NCBI GenBank assembly: GCA_026315105.1
Contig: CM048748.1
Location: 479,907,150-479,971,149 of the forward strand
Direction of reading: 5' to 3'
Length of the DNA stretch: 64,000 bases
Source of the DNA: Locusta migratoria
Taxonomy: Eukaryota; Arthropoda; Insecta; Orthoptera; Acrididae
Part shown: positions 21,201-32,039 of the stretch, piece after piece
Numbering within the stretch: the first letter of the stretch is position 1
How the letters are laid out: every line of letters begins with the position of its first letter
Notes under the pieces: model-generated
What the model was told of the DNA's origin: nothing
The model's input: the letters and a program-made list of their open reading frames with translations, nothing else
Databases searched by the model: none
Program-made: the position numbers and the translations under genes

Positions 21201-22993
21201 TTGATCCATAATCCAACCAACATGGGCATTATGAAAGAAGTGCAGACAGAAGAGATTACACAGGCCCTGAAGTTAATGCAGAAAGGAAAAGCAGCCAGAC
21301 CTGACGAGATCCTGCCAGAATTCTTGAAGGAATTGGGAGCTCTAGGAAGAAGGTGGCTCGCCAAACTCTGCACAGTATGTATCAGCACGGGCGCTCTCCA
21401 CAAGAACTGGAAAGAAGCAAAAGTCATTGCTGTGCTGAAACCCGGAGAGACTGGAGATAACCCAAATAACTATAGAGCAATATCCCTGCTATGTACCTCC
21501 TATAAATTATTTGAGAGAATATTACTGACTAGATTAACTCCGTACATTGAGGCCAACCTTCCAACATACCAAGCCGGTTTTCGAACAGGCAGAAACTGTT
21601 GCAATCAGGTGTTGTCCCTTACAACCTACATTGAGAAAGGCTTCCAAAACAAGTTGAAAACTGGACTGGTTCTCATACATCTTACATCAGCTTATGATAC
21701 AGTGTGGATCGAAGGTCTACTGCTAAAGCTAACCAGAATCATTAAATGCCAACAGACCTACACGTTACTCAAGAACATGTTAACAGGCAGAAAAATTATG
21801 GTCTCTCTTCATAGCACGAACAGCAAGAGTGTGGTTCTGAATAGCGGTCTGCCACAGGGCTCGGCACTAGCACCCGCTCTGTTCAATCTGTATATAGCTG
21901 ACCTACCAGAAACCAAATCACGTAAATTTGCACATGCTGACGACCTGGCCATCGCATACCAAAGTAAAAAATTTCAACCATATCAATGAAACACTGCATG
22001 CAGACCTCAAAGTCCTGAACTCATATTACTCCAAGTGGCACCTACACCCCAACCCCAAGACAACAACCGGCACCATAATGCACCTTAACAACAGAGAAGC
22101 ACATACGAAATTACAGCTCACTATGAACTGTCAACATATTAGACATGAGAACAAGCCTAAATACGTGAGTGTGAAATTATATCGCACTCTATCATACAAC
22201 GCACATTTAGAGGACACAAAACAAAAATTAAAATCCAGCAATGCTATCCTATCTAAACTCAAAAATTAAAATGCCGCAATGGTATCCTATCTAAAGTAGC
22301 GGGAACGACTTGGGTATGTGGAGCGAGCACTTTGAGGACATCAGGACTAGCTCTTGTCTACAGCGTAGCTCAATATTGCTCGCCAGTCTGAATGAGAAGC
22401 TCATATGTAGCTAAGGCGGACGTCCAGCTGAGGGAGACTATGCGAATAATCTCGGGTACACTCAGGGCCACCCGCTGTGCTTGGCTCCCTGTCCTTGCTA
22501 ACAGAGAGCCCCCTGAGATCAGGCGATCACAGCTAGCCGTAAGAAGCACCAAAAAATCATAGGCAACCTGGACCTACGTATCCATGGAGATCTAAGAGCT
22601 ACAGACAGGCTTAAATCCAGGACAGCGTTTTGGAAAATCAGCAAAGAACTTCAAGAGTTCAACTCAAAAACAGCCTGGAAAGAACTGTGGGCTACAAGTG
22701 CACCCGAGAACAGCAATTTGGTGGATGACCCCAACAAAAAGATCGAAGGGTTCAGTATTTCAAGAAAACTGTGGACCACTTTGAACCGCGTGAGAACAGG
22801 TGTCGGCAGACGTAAACAATTAATGAAAAAATGGGGCCTGACAGACAGTTCTGAATGTGAGTGTGGTGAAACCCAGACAATGGAGCATTTACTCGCGTGT
22901 GAAGTGTACGGCTATAATGGTAACTTGAAAGACATACACAGACTCAGTAACTCCACCTTAAAGTGTCTTGAGAAAATTTGTAATGTAGCTTAG
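21201..22993 (+). pseudogene. Reverse transcriptase and C-terminus of the CR1/jockey-group LINE
   Basis: Frame 21201-21989 carries RT fingers and palm; 21928-22269 continues the thumb in another frame (YYSKWHLHPNPKTT); 22718-22993 is the C-terminal region with CECGE..MEHLLACE. The catalytic box reads HADD instead of the usual YADD. About 450 bp between 22270 and 22718 is multiply frameshifted but still reads like the family (YCSPV, PPEIRRSQL-type pieces). Confidence 0.8.
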
Positions 22994-23099
22994 TACTGTA
23001 AGAGCCTCGTATGAGTAGAATAGCTGTATAAGAACAATGTAATTAACTAAAGAATATTTGCCTTTGTATATGCCGAACGAGTAAATAAATAAAATGGGA

Positions 23100-24300
23100 G
23101 GGTTTGGTCCTACGATGAATATGGTGGCGGGGAGGGCACTATGGCTCAAAAATGACCCATGTGCTTCGTCTAGTGTTAAGAAATTCTCACGCTGCGCAAA
23201 GTAACAAAAAACTGATGATTAACTGCCAGGCAGTTCGAATGCGGTCGAGGTGAATAAAAACGTAATAAAGGCGACTGGTTTCCTGATTTTTTAAATGTCT
23301 TCTTTTTTCTGAGAATGAGTTACGGTTGGAATCTGCCGTCATTATTCTGAGCGCCTCAAATATATACGCTGTCTCAACACGGGTGTGTGCTGTTGTAAGC
23401 TGTGGAGAACGTGGCGGGAACTTGAGAAGATACCCCAGGTTCGGTGTTGCCGGTAATGCAGCCGCCGCCTTACCGGCCAGCGGCTCTATTAAGCAGCCGC
23501 CAGATGGCCGCAATGACAAAGGCGGGTAATTACCAACTGCCAATTAGCCCATTAGGCCGCACCACCTGCAGAGCACCCCCACCCCTAAAGCCGCGCTGCG
23601 CGACCGCACCGCACAGTTTTTAAACCGCCGCCCCCGCCCGCGACCACCCCCAGACGTTGCTAAGGACCACACTTTACGGCCGGCAATTACTTGCGCGCGG
23701 CCGCTGTGCCAGAAGGAATTGTCCCATTCGACGCGGAATTCGCTGGCGCGGCGGCTAGAGCTCTCTGCGCAGGTAGCGGTCGGTCGGCGGTCGTTTGCGG
23801 AATGGCGATATTCCCGCCGCGCATGCGCACTTTGCCGAATTCCGGCCGCCGAGTTACGCGGTCCACTTCCACATTCCCAATGGCGGCGCTCTTCTGTAAT
23901 TATAAAGAGCGACTCTAAATATGGAAGGAATTACGACGTTTACGACCGCAGCGGTATCGGTAGGAGCAGGTCTTTGAGGACTGCCCGCGAAATAATAATC
24001 TGCGCTCTCGTTGCGCATTATGAAAGCCTCACCTCGTACAATTGTCATTTCATTGTCTCCCTCCCTCACTACCGGACCGCTTTAATCGGAAGAGCGTACC
24101 GAACAAAGGAATTCACTGGCGTCGCCCAACGGCGCCACTGCACCCGCCAGGGCGGCTGCGGCTGGCTCACGAGCGCTGTCCATGGGGCGACACCCCGAAT
24201 GACTGCTCTCTCTCTCCTCACAGCGAGATGGCGCGCTGCTCAGCAACTCGAAACGCATTTCGAACGATGACGATTCAAACCAGTCTGCAGCCATAATTAT
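23100..24300. other. CpG-rich patch and unassigned DNA
   Basis: CpG density is high from about 23395 to 23905, with GCCGCC and GCGCGC runs. Frames on both strands (up to 183 codons at 23719-24270) overlap extensively and show no conserved domain, so base composition explains them. TCAAACCAGTCTGCAGCC at 24276-24293 resembles the 3' end of RTE-like copies. Confidence 0.4.
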
Positions 24301-24304
24301 TTCT

Positions 24305-25376
24305 CACATTACGACTTATCTTATAAAGTAGGTTAAGTAAAAGGAAACCTACGTTTTTAGCATTTGTAGATTTGGAGAAAGCTTTTGACAACGTAGATTT
24401 GCATACACTTTTTCAGATTCTGAAGACAGCACGGATAAAATATAGAGAGCATCTTCGACAAAGAGCAGACAGCAGTTGCTAGAGTCGAAGGTCATGAAAC
24501 GGTCGCAGTGATTGGGAAGGTATTTAGACAGGGTTGTAGCCTTTCCCCAATGTCGTTCACCTGTGCATTGAGCAAGCTGTGAACGAATGTAAGGAGAAGT
24601 TTACAGACGAGATTAAAGTCCAGGGGAAACGAATAAAAACCTTGCGGTTTACTGACGACGTAGTAATTATATCAGATGCAGAAAAGGAACTGGAAGAGCA
24701 ATTAAACAGAATGGACAGTGTCTTGAAAGGAAGGAATACGATGAACATTAACAAGAGTAAAACAAGAGTAATGGAATGTTGTGTCCGAAAATCAGGAGAT
24801 GCTAAGGGAATTAGATTAGGTAATGAGACAATACAAGTAGTAAATGAATTTTGTTATTTGGGTAGCAAAAGAACTTCTGATGGGCGAAGTAAAGAAGATA
24901 TAAAATGTACAATGGATATGGGAAGAAAAGCGTTTCTGAAGAAGCGAGATTTGTTGACATCCAATATTAGTGTAAATGTCAGGAAGCCCTGTGTGAAAGC
25001 ACTTGTCTCGAGTGTAGAAACTTTCAAAATGTGTTGCTACAGACCAATGATGAGTATTAGATGGGTAGATCACGTAACTAATGAGGAGGTGCCCAACAGA
25101 ATTGGGGAGGAAGTGGTATTCTGGCGTATCCTGTCTAAGACAAGGGATAGTTAGGTGGGACACATTCTGAGACATCAAGGAATCATCAACTTAGCATTAG
25201 AGGGAAGTGTCGGGGTAAAAATCGTAGTGGGAGACCGAGGGACGAATACAGAAGTAGATTCAAAAGGATGTAGGTTGCCGTTCGTATTCTCAGATGATTA
25301 GGCTTGCACAGGAAAAGGTGACGTGGAGAGCTGTATCAAACCGGTCCGCGGACTGAAGACCACAACAAGAACAACA
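24305..25376 (+). mobile_element. RTE-like LINE copy B, 5'-truncated
   Basis: Begins within RT at LRLIL-like sequence, then FVDLEKAFDNVDL (about 24363-24400), a broken motif B (near 24520-24560), motif C LRFTDDVVII (about 24641-24670), and NINKSKTRVMECCVRKSGD, FCYLGSKRTSDGRSKEDIKC and KAFLKKRDLLTSNISVNVRK. The C-terminus has VDHVTNEEVPNRIGEE, a HILRHQGI region and GRPRDEY, ending with CCACAACAAGAACAAC near 25374. The 191-codon frame 24579-25154 is the best-preserved part. The FADD box reads FTDD. Confidence 0.85.
24579..25154 (+). pseudogene. RT palm/thumb and C-terminal region of RTE-like copy B
   Basis: A single 191-codon frame from NECKEKF through motif C (FTDDVVI) to the NRIGEEVVFWRILSKTRDS segment, where a TAG ends it. 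It lacks motifs A and B in frame. Codon-level similarity to the 32-33 kb minus copy shows they are one family. The minus frame 25178-24816 is its shadow. Confidence 0.8.
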
Positions 25377-26063
25377 TCAAATCAAAACGTATATCAGTTA
25401 ATAACAACAGCGTGCACAAAAAGCAAATACTCCTGAATTCCAGACAAGAACAGTTGCCAGCATTTTCAACCTAGAATTAGATATCTCAGGGGTATTAAAG
25501 CAACATATCATTTAATAAAAGCAAGTCTGTCGCTCCAGACTGTATACCAATTAGTTTCTTTTCTGAGTATGCTGACGCAATAGTCCCATACCTAGCTACC
25601 ATATGCAACCGCTCGCTTAGTAAAATATCCGATCCAAAGACTGGAAATTGCACAGCTCACTCCAGAATTGAACAAAGGCAGTAGGAGAGATCCGCAAATG
25701 TACAGGCCTATATCACTGACGTCTGTTTGCAGCAGCACTTTGGAACATATATTTTCCTCACATATCATCACTTATCTCGAAGAGAACAACCTATTGCCCC
25801 TTACTGAACATGGATGCAGAAAATATCGTTCTTGCGAAACACATTTAGCTCTATATTCACATGAAGTGATGAGTGCTATCTCAAATAGATTCCACATTTC
25901 TGTAGTTCGGAAAGGCTTTGGACGCTATAAGTCCCGAGGTTGCATTTGGAATATCATCCCATTCGTGCGATTGGATTTATGATTTCCTGTCAAAAAGGAC
26001 ACAGTTAAGTTGTAATTGACGTAAATTCGTAGAGTGAAACAGAACTGATATATGGCGTTCCCC

Positions 26064-27841
26064 CGGTGGCGTAGCTATATCACCAAGGGCCCCGGGGCAA
26101 AAATGACATCGGGGCCCCTCTTTAAAATAAAACTATTTAGATACAAAACTACATCATCAGCTCCTCACCGCCTACTGGAAGACATAAGACAAACCTAAAT
26201 ACTATTAAGTAAATTATTGTGTGTCACACAACAGATGTTTAATCGTACTCTTTAACATAACTGTGAAAGTTTGTTATGCTTTCTAAAAATTACTCGTTCG
26301 ATTTGGATGAAATTTTGCAGAGTACAGTTGGACCTGGGTAGGACAAACAGATAAAACGATCTCATGGGATAGTTTTCGAAGATGCTCCATGTTAAGCGAT
26401 GAGATCGCAGGCAGAAGCTAATAAAAAATAAACGATCAAGTATTACTTATCCAAGAAAACAAGGACCCTGCCGCGATGCAAAATGGGAACAGTCAGGTGA
26501 GAACTCGCGCGTCTACGGTGACAGCAGGCGGACTAGTCAGTGCCGACAACTCACTCTCGCCGTACCCATCAGCCTAATTTCGTTGATAGCCCAGTCAAAG
26601 AAGGAAAATACGCGAAATATTCGAGTAGGATGGTTTCAGCAAAAGGAAATTTTCGGATTTTGTTTGACGAAACATTTTGGATTGAGCTGTGCCTCTACCA
26701 TGTTTCATGAAATATATGTTAGTGTCGGTCTAGGAACAAGTAATAAGTAAAATAACTAAGTCCACATCTTCGTTTATTATCGTGACAGTGGGATGGATGA
26801 CAGCGTCTTGAATGCACAATTCACTATTAGAAATGTAATTATTATATGAAACCTCTGATCCGTGAATGTAGCTAAACCGTTAAATGGCATAATAAACAGT
26901 GTGCGGGTAGAAAGGACCTTAAAAGACATTACCTCGCATTGCAGGTTGTATAGGCGATCTGATAGATTAATTATCTTCAAATGTAGAAAGCCGAGATGAC
27001 AAAATAATTATTTTATGACGGCCGGTTTCAATGGGCTCATCTTACGTTATGTACAAAATGGAGGTTAAGTAGCACGTGCAATTTAGCACTTAACAATTTT
27101 GATCTGTCAGGAAGTTTCAAACTGCTGTTAATTTTGCGATGCACTGTTATTTCGCAAAGATTGGCAGCCATGGCAACTCCGACTTCAACCGACAACACGC
27201 TAACGGTGGCAGGGTCCACTCTTATATCCTGAGGTGGGAACAAGTTTTGGATTTCACTGCGTGCGTTTGAGGTTTGTTGAACAGGGTTCAAACAGTTCAA
27301 AATCGACATTCATTCATCTAAAATATTACATACAGTAGAAAGTCGATTAACCGAAGTAATTGGGTGACATGAATGTTCGGAAAACTGGTTTATTGGGATA
27401 ATCGAACTCTGTACTTCTATTTGGCAATAAGAAGTAGTGTACAGTGAATGTATACATACAGTAACAGGAGGCGCGCGATCTTTCACACTGCGCCGAGCGG
27501 CACGCCGCAACACTGCTCAGCTGTTGCTGTGAGCAGTTTTGATGCTGCCGCTACGCCGACTGAATTGTTGTACACTTGTACACACCAAATGGCGGCTTGG
27601 CCAGTAAGCAGCGCCACCGAGTGACATCGTGTGGAGTTTTCCGCCACCCGGTGGCACATTAGGTACAGTGGGAAACTTTGTTCGGGGGAGGGGGAGGTGA
27701 TGGACAGTATGATAATAAAATAAAAAAATCGACGCTCTACTGTAACATTTTTCGAACGTCGCTCACGGAGGCCGAGGGGCCCCTAGAGCTCGGGGGCCCC
27801 GGGGCACTGCCCCGCTTAGCCCTATGATAGCTACGCCACTG
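26064..27841. mobile_element. hAT-type DNA element with 8-bp target duplication
   Basis: Left end CGGTGGCGTAGCTAT; right end, inverted, CAGTGGCGTAGCTAT. An exact 8-bp duplication CGTTCCCC flanks it (26056-26063 and 27842-27849). Eight-base duplication plus a CAGTGGCGTAGC terminus is characteristic of hAT elements. GGGCCCCGGGGC-rich subterminal blocks lie just inside both ends (26088-26120, 27777-27810). The 1.8-kb interior shows no transposase frame, so non-autonomous. A second element sits inside at 27333-27742. Confidence 0.85.
27333..27742. mobile_element. pogo/Tigger-type MITE nested in the hAT element
   Basis: 410 bp with ends CAGTAGAAAGTCGATTA (left) and CAGTAGAGCGTCGATTT (right, inverted), flanked by TA on both sides (27331-27332, 27743-27744). 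CAGTAGA plus ..TCGATTA..CCG and an ATAATCGAA motif inside fit pogo/Tigger-type termini. No coding capacity. Confidence 0.75.
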
Positions 27842-28016
27842 CGTTCCCCATGACAGTGTTTTAGGGACCCTGCAGTTCGTTACCCTTATAAACAATTTGA
27901 GAGACATTGTGAGCACCAATCGTAAACTTCTCAAATGATGCTATCATAGTCACTAGAAGATGAAAAGCAACTGACATATCATTTAGATCAGATATCTGCA
28001 TGATGGACATTTGTCC

Positions 28017-28212
28017 AAACGAAATGTTTGTAGAGCTTATGGTACTTAACTACGGGACTCAACAGTCCATAAACTTACAAACTACTAATGAAGTAACTAA
28101 TACTAAGGCCGGCACAAATATCCATGCCCGAGGGAGGATTCGAACCCCGGACCGTAGGGGCCGTGCAGAACGTGACTGGCGCGCCGCAGACCGCTCGGCC
28201 ACCGCGGCCGGC
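28017..28212 (-). mobile_element. tRNA-headed SINE (family 1)
   Basis: Minus orientation: GCCGGCCGCGGTGGCCGAGC head, GGGGTTCGAATCCTCCC B-box region, CATGGATATTTGTGCCGGC, GGACTGTTGAGTCCCGTAGTTAAGT body. Flanked by GACATTTGTCC (28006-28016) and GAGATTTGTCC (28213-28223), a 10/11 target duplication in the LINE. Confidence 0.9.
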
Positions 28213-28227
28213 GAGATTTGTCCTTAA

Positions 28228-28517
28228 GGTAAAGCAGTCAACAATCCGAAGATTGGTTTGAACACCACAGTGCTTCACTAGACATGGTTCTCTTTGGAGG
28301 TGGTATACCGTTGCCTTCCTCCGACCTTCGAACTGAATTACTCAGCCATTTATAGGGGGAGCTACAGTTTAACGTGGTATTTTTCACGTGGGCAATACTG
28401 CCAGAGGGAAAAGAAGTGGAAAGTGACAGATAAATTCCCAGGACCTTGCGGGGATCCAACCCGTAATCTTTGGATATGTAGTCTGGCTCTCTACCACTGT
28501 GCAACCGAGGCGCACAT
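28228..28517 (-). mobile_element. SINE of a third family
   Basis: 290 bp between exact 13-bp repeats GATTTGTCCTTAA (28215-28227 and 28518-28530). On minus it starts with GCGCCTCGGTTGCACAGTGG (A-box-like) followed by GGGTTGGATCCCCGCAAGG (B-box-like), then a unique body ending TTGACTGCTTTACC. Inserted into the target repeat created by the neighbouring SINE. No other copy in this window. Confidence 0.75.
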
Positions 28518-29026
28518 GATTTGTCCTTAAACACTGATATTTGTGGTGTCATACATAAGAGCACTAAAAGAAATTCGTTAAATTTCGTTTACACGATAAA
28601 TCAATCGAATCTACAGGCAGTAAATTCACCTGAATAGCAAGGAGTAGTAATTACGAACAACTTAAATTGGAAGAATAAACAGAAAATGTTGTGGGGAAGG
28701 CACATCGAAGGCTACATACCACGGGCAGAACAGTTCTATCAATGAAACTGCCTACACTACACGTGCGCGACCTATTTAGGAGTATTGCTGCGCAACTCCC
28801 CCAAGTGGGACTGACAGAGAATATACAGGAAGTCTACAGAAAGGCAGCTCGTTAAATATTTTCGCGATATAGGGGAGAGAGTGTCACGGAAATGATGCTC
28901 AATTTGGGGTGGAAATCATGAAAAGAAATGCGTTATTCACCGAAGCGAGATTGTTTGTGAAACTTCATTCAAGAATTTTCTCTTCGGAATGCGTACGTAT
29001 TTTGTTAGCACCCACCTGTACAGGGT

Positions 29027-29143
29027 CTGGAGCGCACATTGCGTATCGCGCTGCCTCCCGCGTCGGAGGTTCCAATCCTCCCTCGGGCATGGATGTGTGT
29101 GTTGTCCTTAGGTTCTTTAACTTAGTTTAAGTAGTTTGTAAGC
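29027..29143 (+). mobile_element. tRNA-headed SINE (family 1 subfamily), partial
   Basis: GAGCGCACATTGCGTATCGCGCTGCC, then GTCGGAGGTTCCAATCCTCC, CTCGGGCATGGATGTGTGTGTTGTCC, TTAGTTTAAGTAGTTTGTAAGC. The 5' head and the 3' GGGACTGATGACC body are missing. It lies between the LINE end and RTE-like copy C. Confidence 0.75.
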
Positions 29144-29472
29144 TGTTGTTGTTGTGGTGGTGTTCAATTCGGAGACTGGTTTTGTGCAGCTCTCCACCCT
29201 ACTCTATCCTGAGCAAGCCTCTTTATCTTCTCATAAGAACGGCAACCCATATCCATTTGAATCTGATTACTATATTCATCTCTTGGTCTCCCTCTGCGAT
29301 TTTTACACCACACACTTCCCTCCAATGCTAAATGCACAATTCCTTGATGTCTAAGAATGTGTCCTACCAATCGATCCCTTCTTTTAGTCAAAGAATGCCA
29401 GAAATTCCTTTTCTCCCCAATTCTGTTCAGTACTTCCTCATCAGTTACGTGATCCACCGATCTAATCTTTAT
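29144..29472 (-). mobile_element. RTE-like LINE copy C, 3' end only
   Basis: Minus translation: IRSVDHVTDEEVLNRIGEKRNF, TKRRDRLVGHILRHQGIVH, GRPRDEYSNQIQMDMGC, AQDRVGWRAAQNQSPN. This is the C-terminal end plus the (CAACAA) tail of the family. The frame 29562-29164 holds it intact for about 100 residues. Confidence 0.85.
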
Positions 29473-29614
29473 TTCACAAAGATATTTTGTCAAATATTTA
29501 TGATATTTATCTTGACAAATAGCTTTGCAGTTGTACAAAATGGGCTTTTGAACTGTTGTCAAATATTACGCCATATTTCCTTCAGAATGGAGGAAGAGGA
29601 TGTTTTTGTTTACT

Positions 29615-29814
29615 CAAAAATGTTCAAATGTTTGTATAGTCTATGGGACTGAACTACGGGGGCATCAGTCCCTAAACGTACAAACTACTTATGAACTACC
29701 TACGAACTAGGACGGCACAAATATCCATGCCCGAGGGGGATTCGAACCCCTAACCGTAGTGGTCGTGCAGACCGTGACTGGAGCGCCTTAGTCCCCTCGG
29801 CCACCGCGGCCGGA
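29615..29814 (-). mobile_element. tRNA-headed SINE (family 1) with target duplication
   Basis: Minus: CCGGCCGCGGTGGCCGAGGG head, GGGGTTCGAATCCCCC B box, CATGGATATTTGTGCCGTCC, GGGACTGATGCCCCCGTAGT body and AACATTTTTG tail. Direct repeats TTTTTGTTTACT at 29603-29614 and 29815-29826 flank it. Confidence 0.9.
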
Positions 29815-29829
29815 TTTTTGTTTACTGCG

Positions 29830-31725
29830 GTCTGCAGTTGCGTGTGTCTATATCTGGACAAGGAGTTCTCAGGTGAAGCCTTAGGAGCGACGGTGAGATA
29901 ATAGAAGCACCCAACAAAATTTATGGCTGGTGCAGAGAGAGAACTGAAAGTCGTCTAAAATTACTTACGAATAGACGAGAATACACTGCGAATATAGGCT
30001 GCTCGGGTTACGAAGAAAAATATTCGCCTCAGGAGCGCCATATCTGCGAGAAGCAGACTTACCGGGAACGCTACGACTTCTAGCGAGAGGCAAGAAAGCA
30101 ACCCGACCGCCTCAGTTTACCTTGACGAAATAAGTATCAGAAACGTTTGAAGTATTGCTGAAGGTCTGAAGGAGCGCTAAGAACAAACACTAAGAACCAT
30201 TTTTATCATGAGACAGATTTTCAAATTAGAAAGAAATTGATAAATTTCACTTTGGAAAATGTCCACTTCCATTACTCCAGTTCATTAAATCGAAGTTTGA
30301 CTGAAATACCTGTAACGTCTCTACCTGTGTCAACAACTGTTTATGAAAACAACTTTAAATCAGGAAGATAGTAATTCTCCTTGCTTGAAACGGTAAACTA
30401 CGGATCTCTTCTTCAGATCTAAGGTGAGACGCTAAATTTGACAACAGGAAACATTTGGTAGAAGTTCCGTATTACGCTACATAAAACAAATTTGAGAAAC
30501 TAACTTTCTTAAAAACAAAAAAACAAAAAAAATGGTAGGATAATACCGACTCAAAAGCCAACGCAATCATTTAGTAACAGCGTGACACCGGACACAGTGA
30601 TTCTGGCTGTCGATAACATTTCTTATCTTTCAACGGATGGTGTCAGATAATTTTCGTTTGTAATCCCTAATTACTATATTGATGACAGACTCTTTATTGT
30701 TATACAAATCCCATACGACGTTTTATTTAATAAATGAAGAGTAACGAAGCAGTTAATCAGCCGTGAAGATAGCTCCCCTGTGTTACATTGCACTTTACGT
30801 CCACAGAGCTGTGGTATCGAGAGCCCACGGTGCATGATGGGTTTACAGCCCCCATACTTCCGTCAGAACACTCTAACATCCTTACCTATACAGCAGAGAA
30901 TGCTCCTACTAAAAATAAAGTGTTATATTGAAGGAATCCGCTTCAGCAGTATTGTATTTTTATTTTAGCATTAGTTTCGTACCAGTATAGCCACCTAATC
31001 ACAGTTTCTCTTTATGCAAATAATAACAAATCGTATTAACACTCATGTCTTTTATAAATTAAATTATATTAAATCCCGAGAAACGCGCAAATACAGACTT
31101 GCGGCGTCCACTACCATGCCATCAGTACGTCTATCTATGACGTCTTTCTGCAGTCTTTTCATAACGTCGATGAATTTTTTACCAAGTATTTTACGTGCTT
31201 CGACCTCCTCTATAGCGAGTACAAGTATGTAGCGTCAGTTTTAGTGATCGGATTTAGGCCACCATGTTACCCTCCTCTCAAATTACACCGTGTCGCTCTC
31301 CTACTTAACCGATTTCCTCTTCTGTAGGTTCTACATACCAGGGACAAACGCAGCATTCCAACGGGCGCTTGAAGGTTTCACTACAGACCAACAGAGAATG
31401 TTGGGTCGCCTACCGATATAATGGATTTCAATGAATTAATTGCGAGAACCTTTTCTCGTACAGTTTTTGTCCACTATCATTGTAGGTGTATAAAAACACG
31501 ATTATTATTACGATTTTCTCTTATTTGTATACAGGAAAAACCTGATGATATGGCTATAGTGTCACAAAACTAGTTGGTAAAATAAAACAAAAAATGCCGA
31601 CTCCTCCAATATGACACAAGTTTACAGTTGTGGCTGCCCGAAATACGAAATTCTTACTAATAAAAAAGTGAACGTGGTTACAAGTGCCACCAGCATTAAA
31701 AAGGCCACAACAGAACTCATCTATT
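29830..31725. other. Unassigned DNA; possible repeat tail near 31540
   Basis: Mostly AT-rich without recognised genes. ACCTGATGATATGGCTATAG..AAACTAGTTGGTAAAATAAA at about 31536-31585 resembles CCTGACGATGG..AAACTGGTTGCCAAAAATAAA at 41309-41355, so a shared repeat end. Two short open stretches (31083-31236 minus; 31300-31430 plus) are noted among the findings. Confidence 0.4.
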
Positions 31726-32039
31726 TTATGTGTGTGTTGTGGTCTTCAGTCCGGAGACTGGTTTGATGCAGCTCTCTACAATACCCTATCCTGAGCAAGC
31801 CTCTTCAACTCCACATATGAACGGCAACATACATCTGTCTGAATCTGCTTACTGTATCAATCTCTTGGTTTTCCTCTGCGGTTATTACCCCAAACACTTC
31901 CCTCCAATGCTAAATTCACGATTCCTTTATGTCTAAGAACGTGTCCTACCTATTGATCCCTTCTTTTAGTCAAGGTATGCCAGAAATTCCTTTTCTCCCC
32001 AATTCTGTTCAGTACCTCCTCATTATTTACGGAATCCAC

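Larger units (their letters stand above)
19950..23096 (+). mobile_element. Long LINE of the CR1/jockey group (endonuclease + RT)
   Basis: Near full-length ORF2-type element on plus. MKRLNVCHFNIEGYTRTKGE starts an endonuclease domain (20094 on), followed by a linker, RT finger AARPDEILPEFLKELG (about 21295), NYRAISLLCTSYKLFERILL, PTYQAGFRTGRNCCNQVLSL, motif A-like TSAYDTVW (about 21687), motif B SGLPQGSALAPALFNLYIAD (about 21844-21904), motif C HADDLAIA (21931-21954), thumb and a CECGETQTMEHLLAC zinc tail (22855-22899). It ends in AGTAAATAAATAAAA. Frameshifts lie near 20170, 20870, 21960 and 22270. Clade is uncertain (Daphne/Crack-like by memory). Confidence 0.8.
25440..29026 (+). mobile_element. 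CR1-like LINE host of a nested insertion cluster
   Basis: LINE sequence appears in three blocks: 25440-26063 (RT fingers: QMYRPISLTSVCSSTLEHIF, TEHGCRKYRSCETHLALYSHEVM, motif A decayed), 27842-28016 (GVPHDSV..LINNLRDIV, palm end) and 28518-29026 (thumb and C-terminus: KYLG-like region, RKAAR, TEMMLNLGWKS, FSSECVRILLAPT). The blocks join in order and orientation; the gaps are an hAT-type element (26064-27841) and two SINEs (28017-28212, 28228-28517). All frames are broken. Confidence 0.85.
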
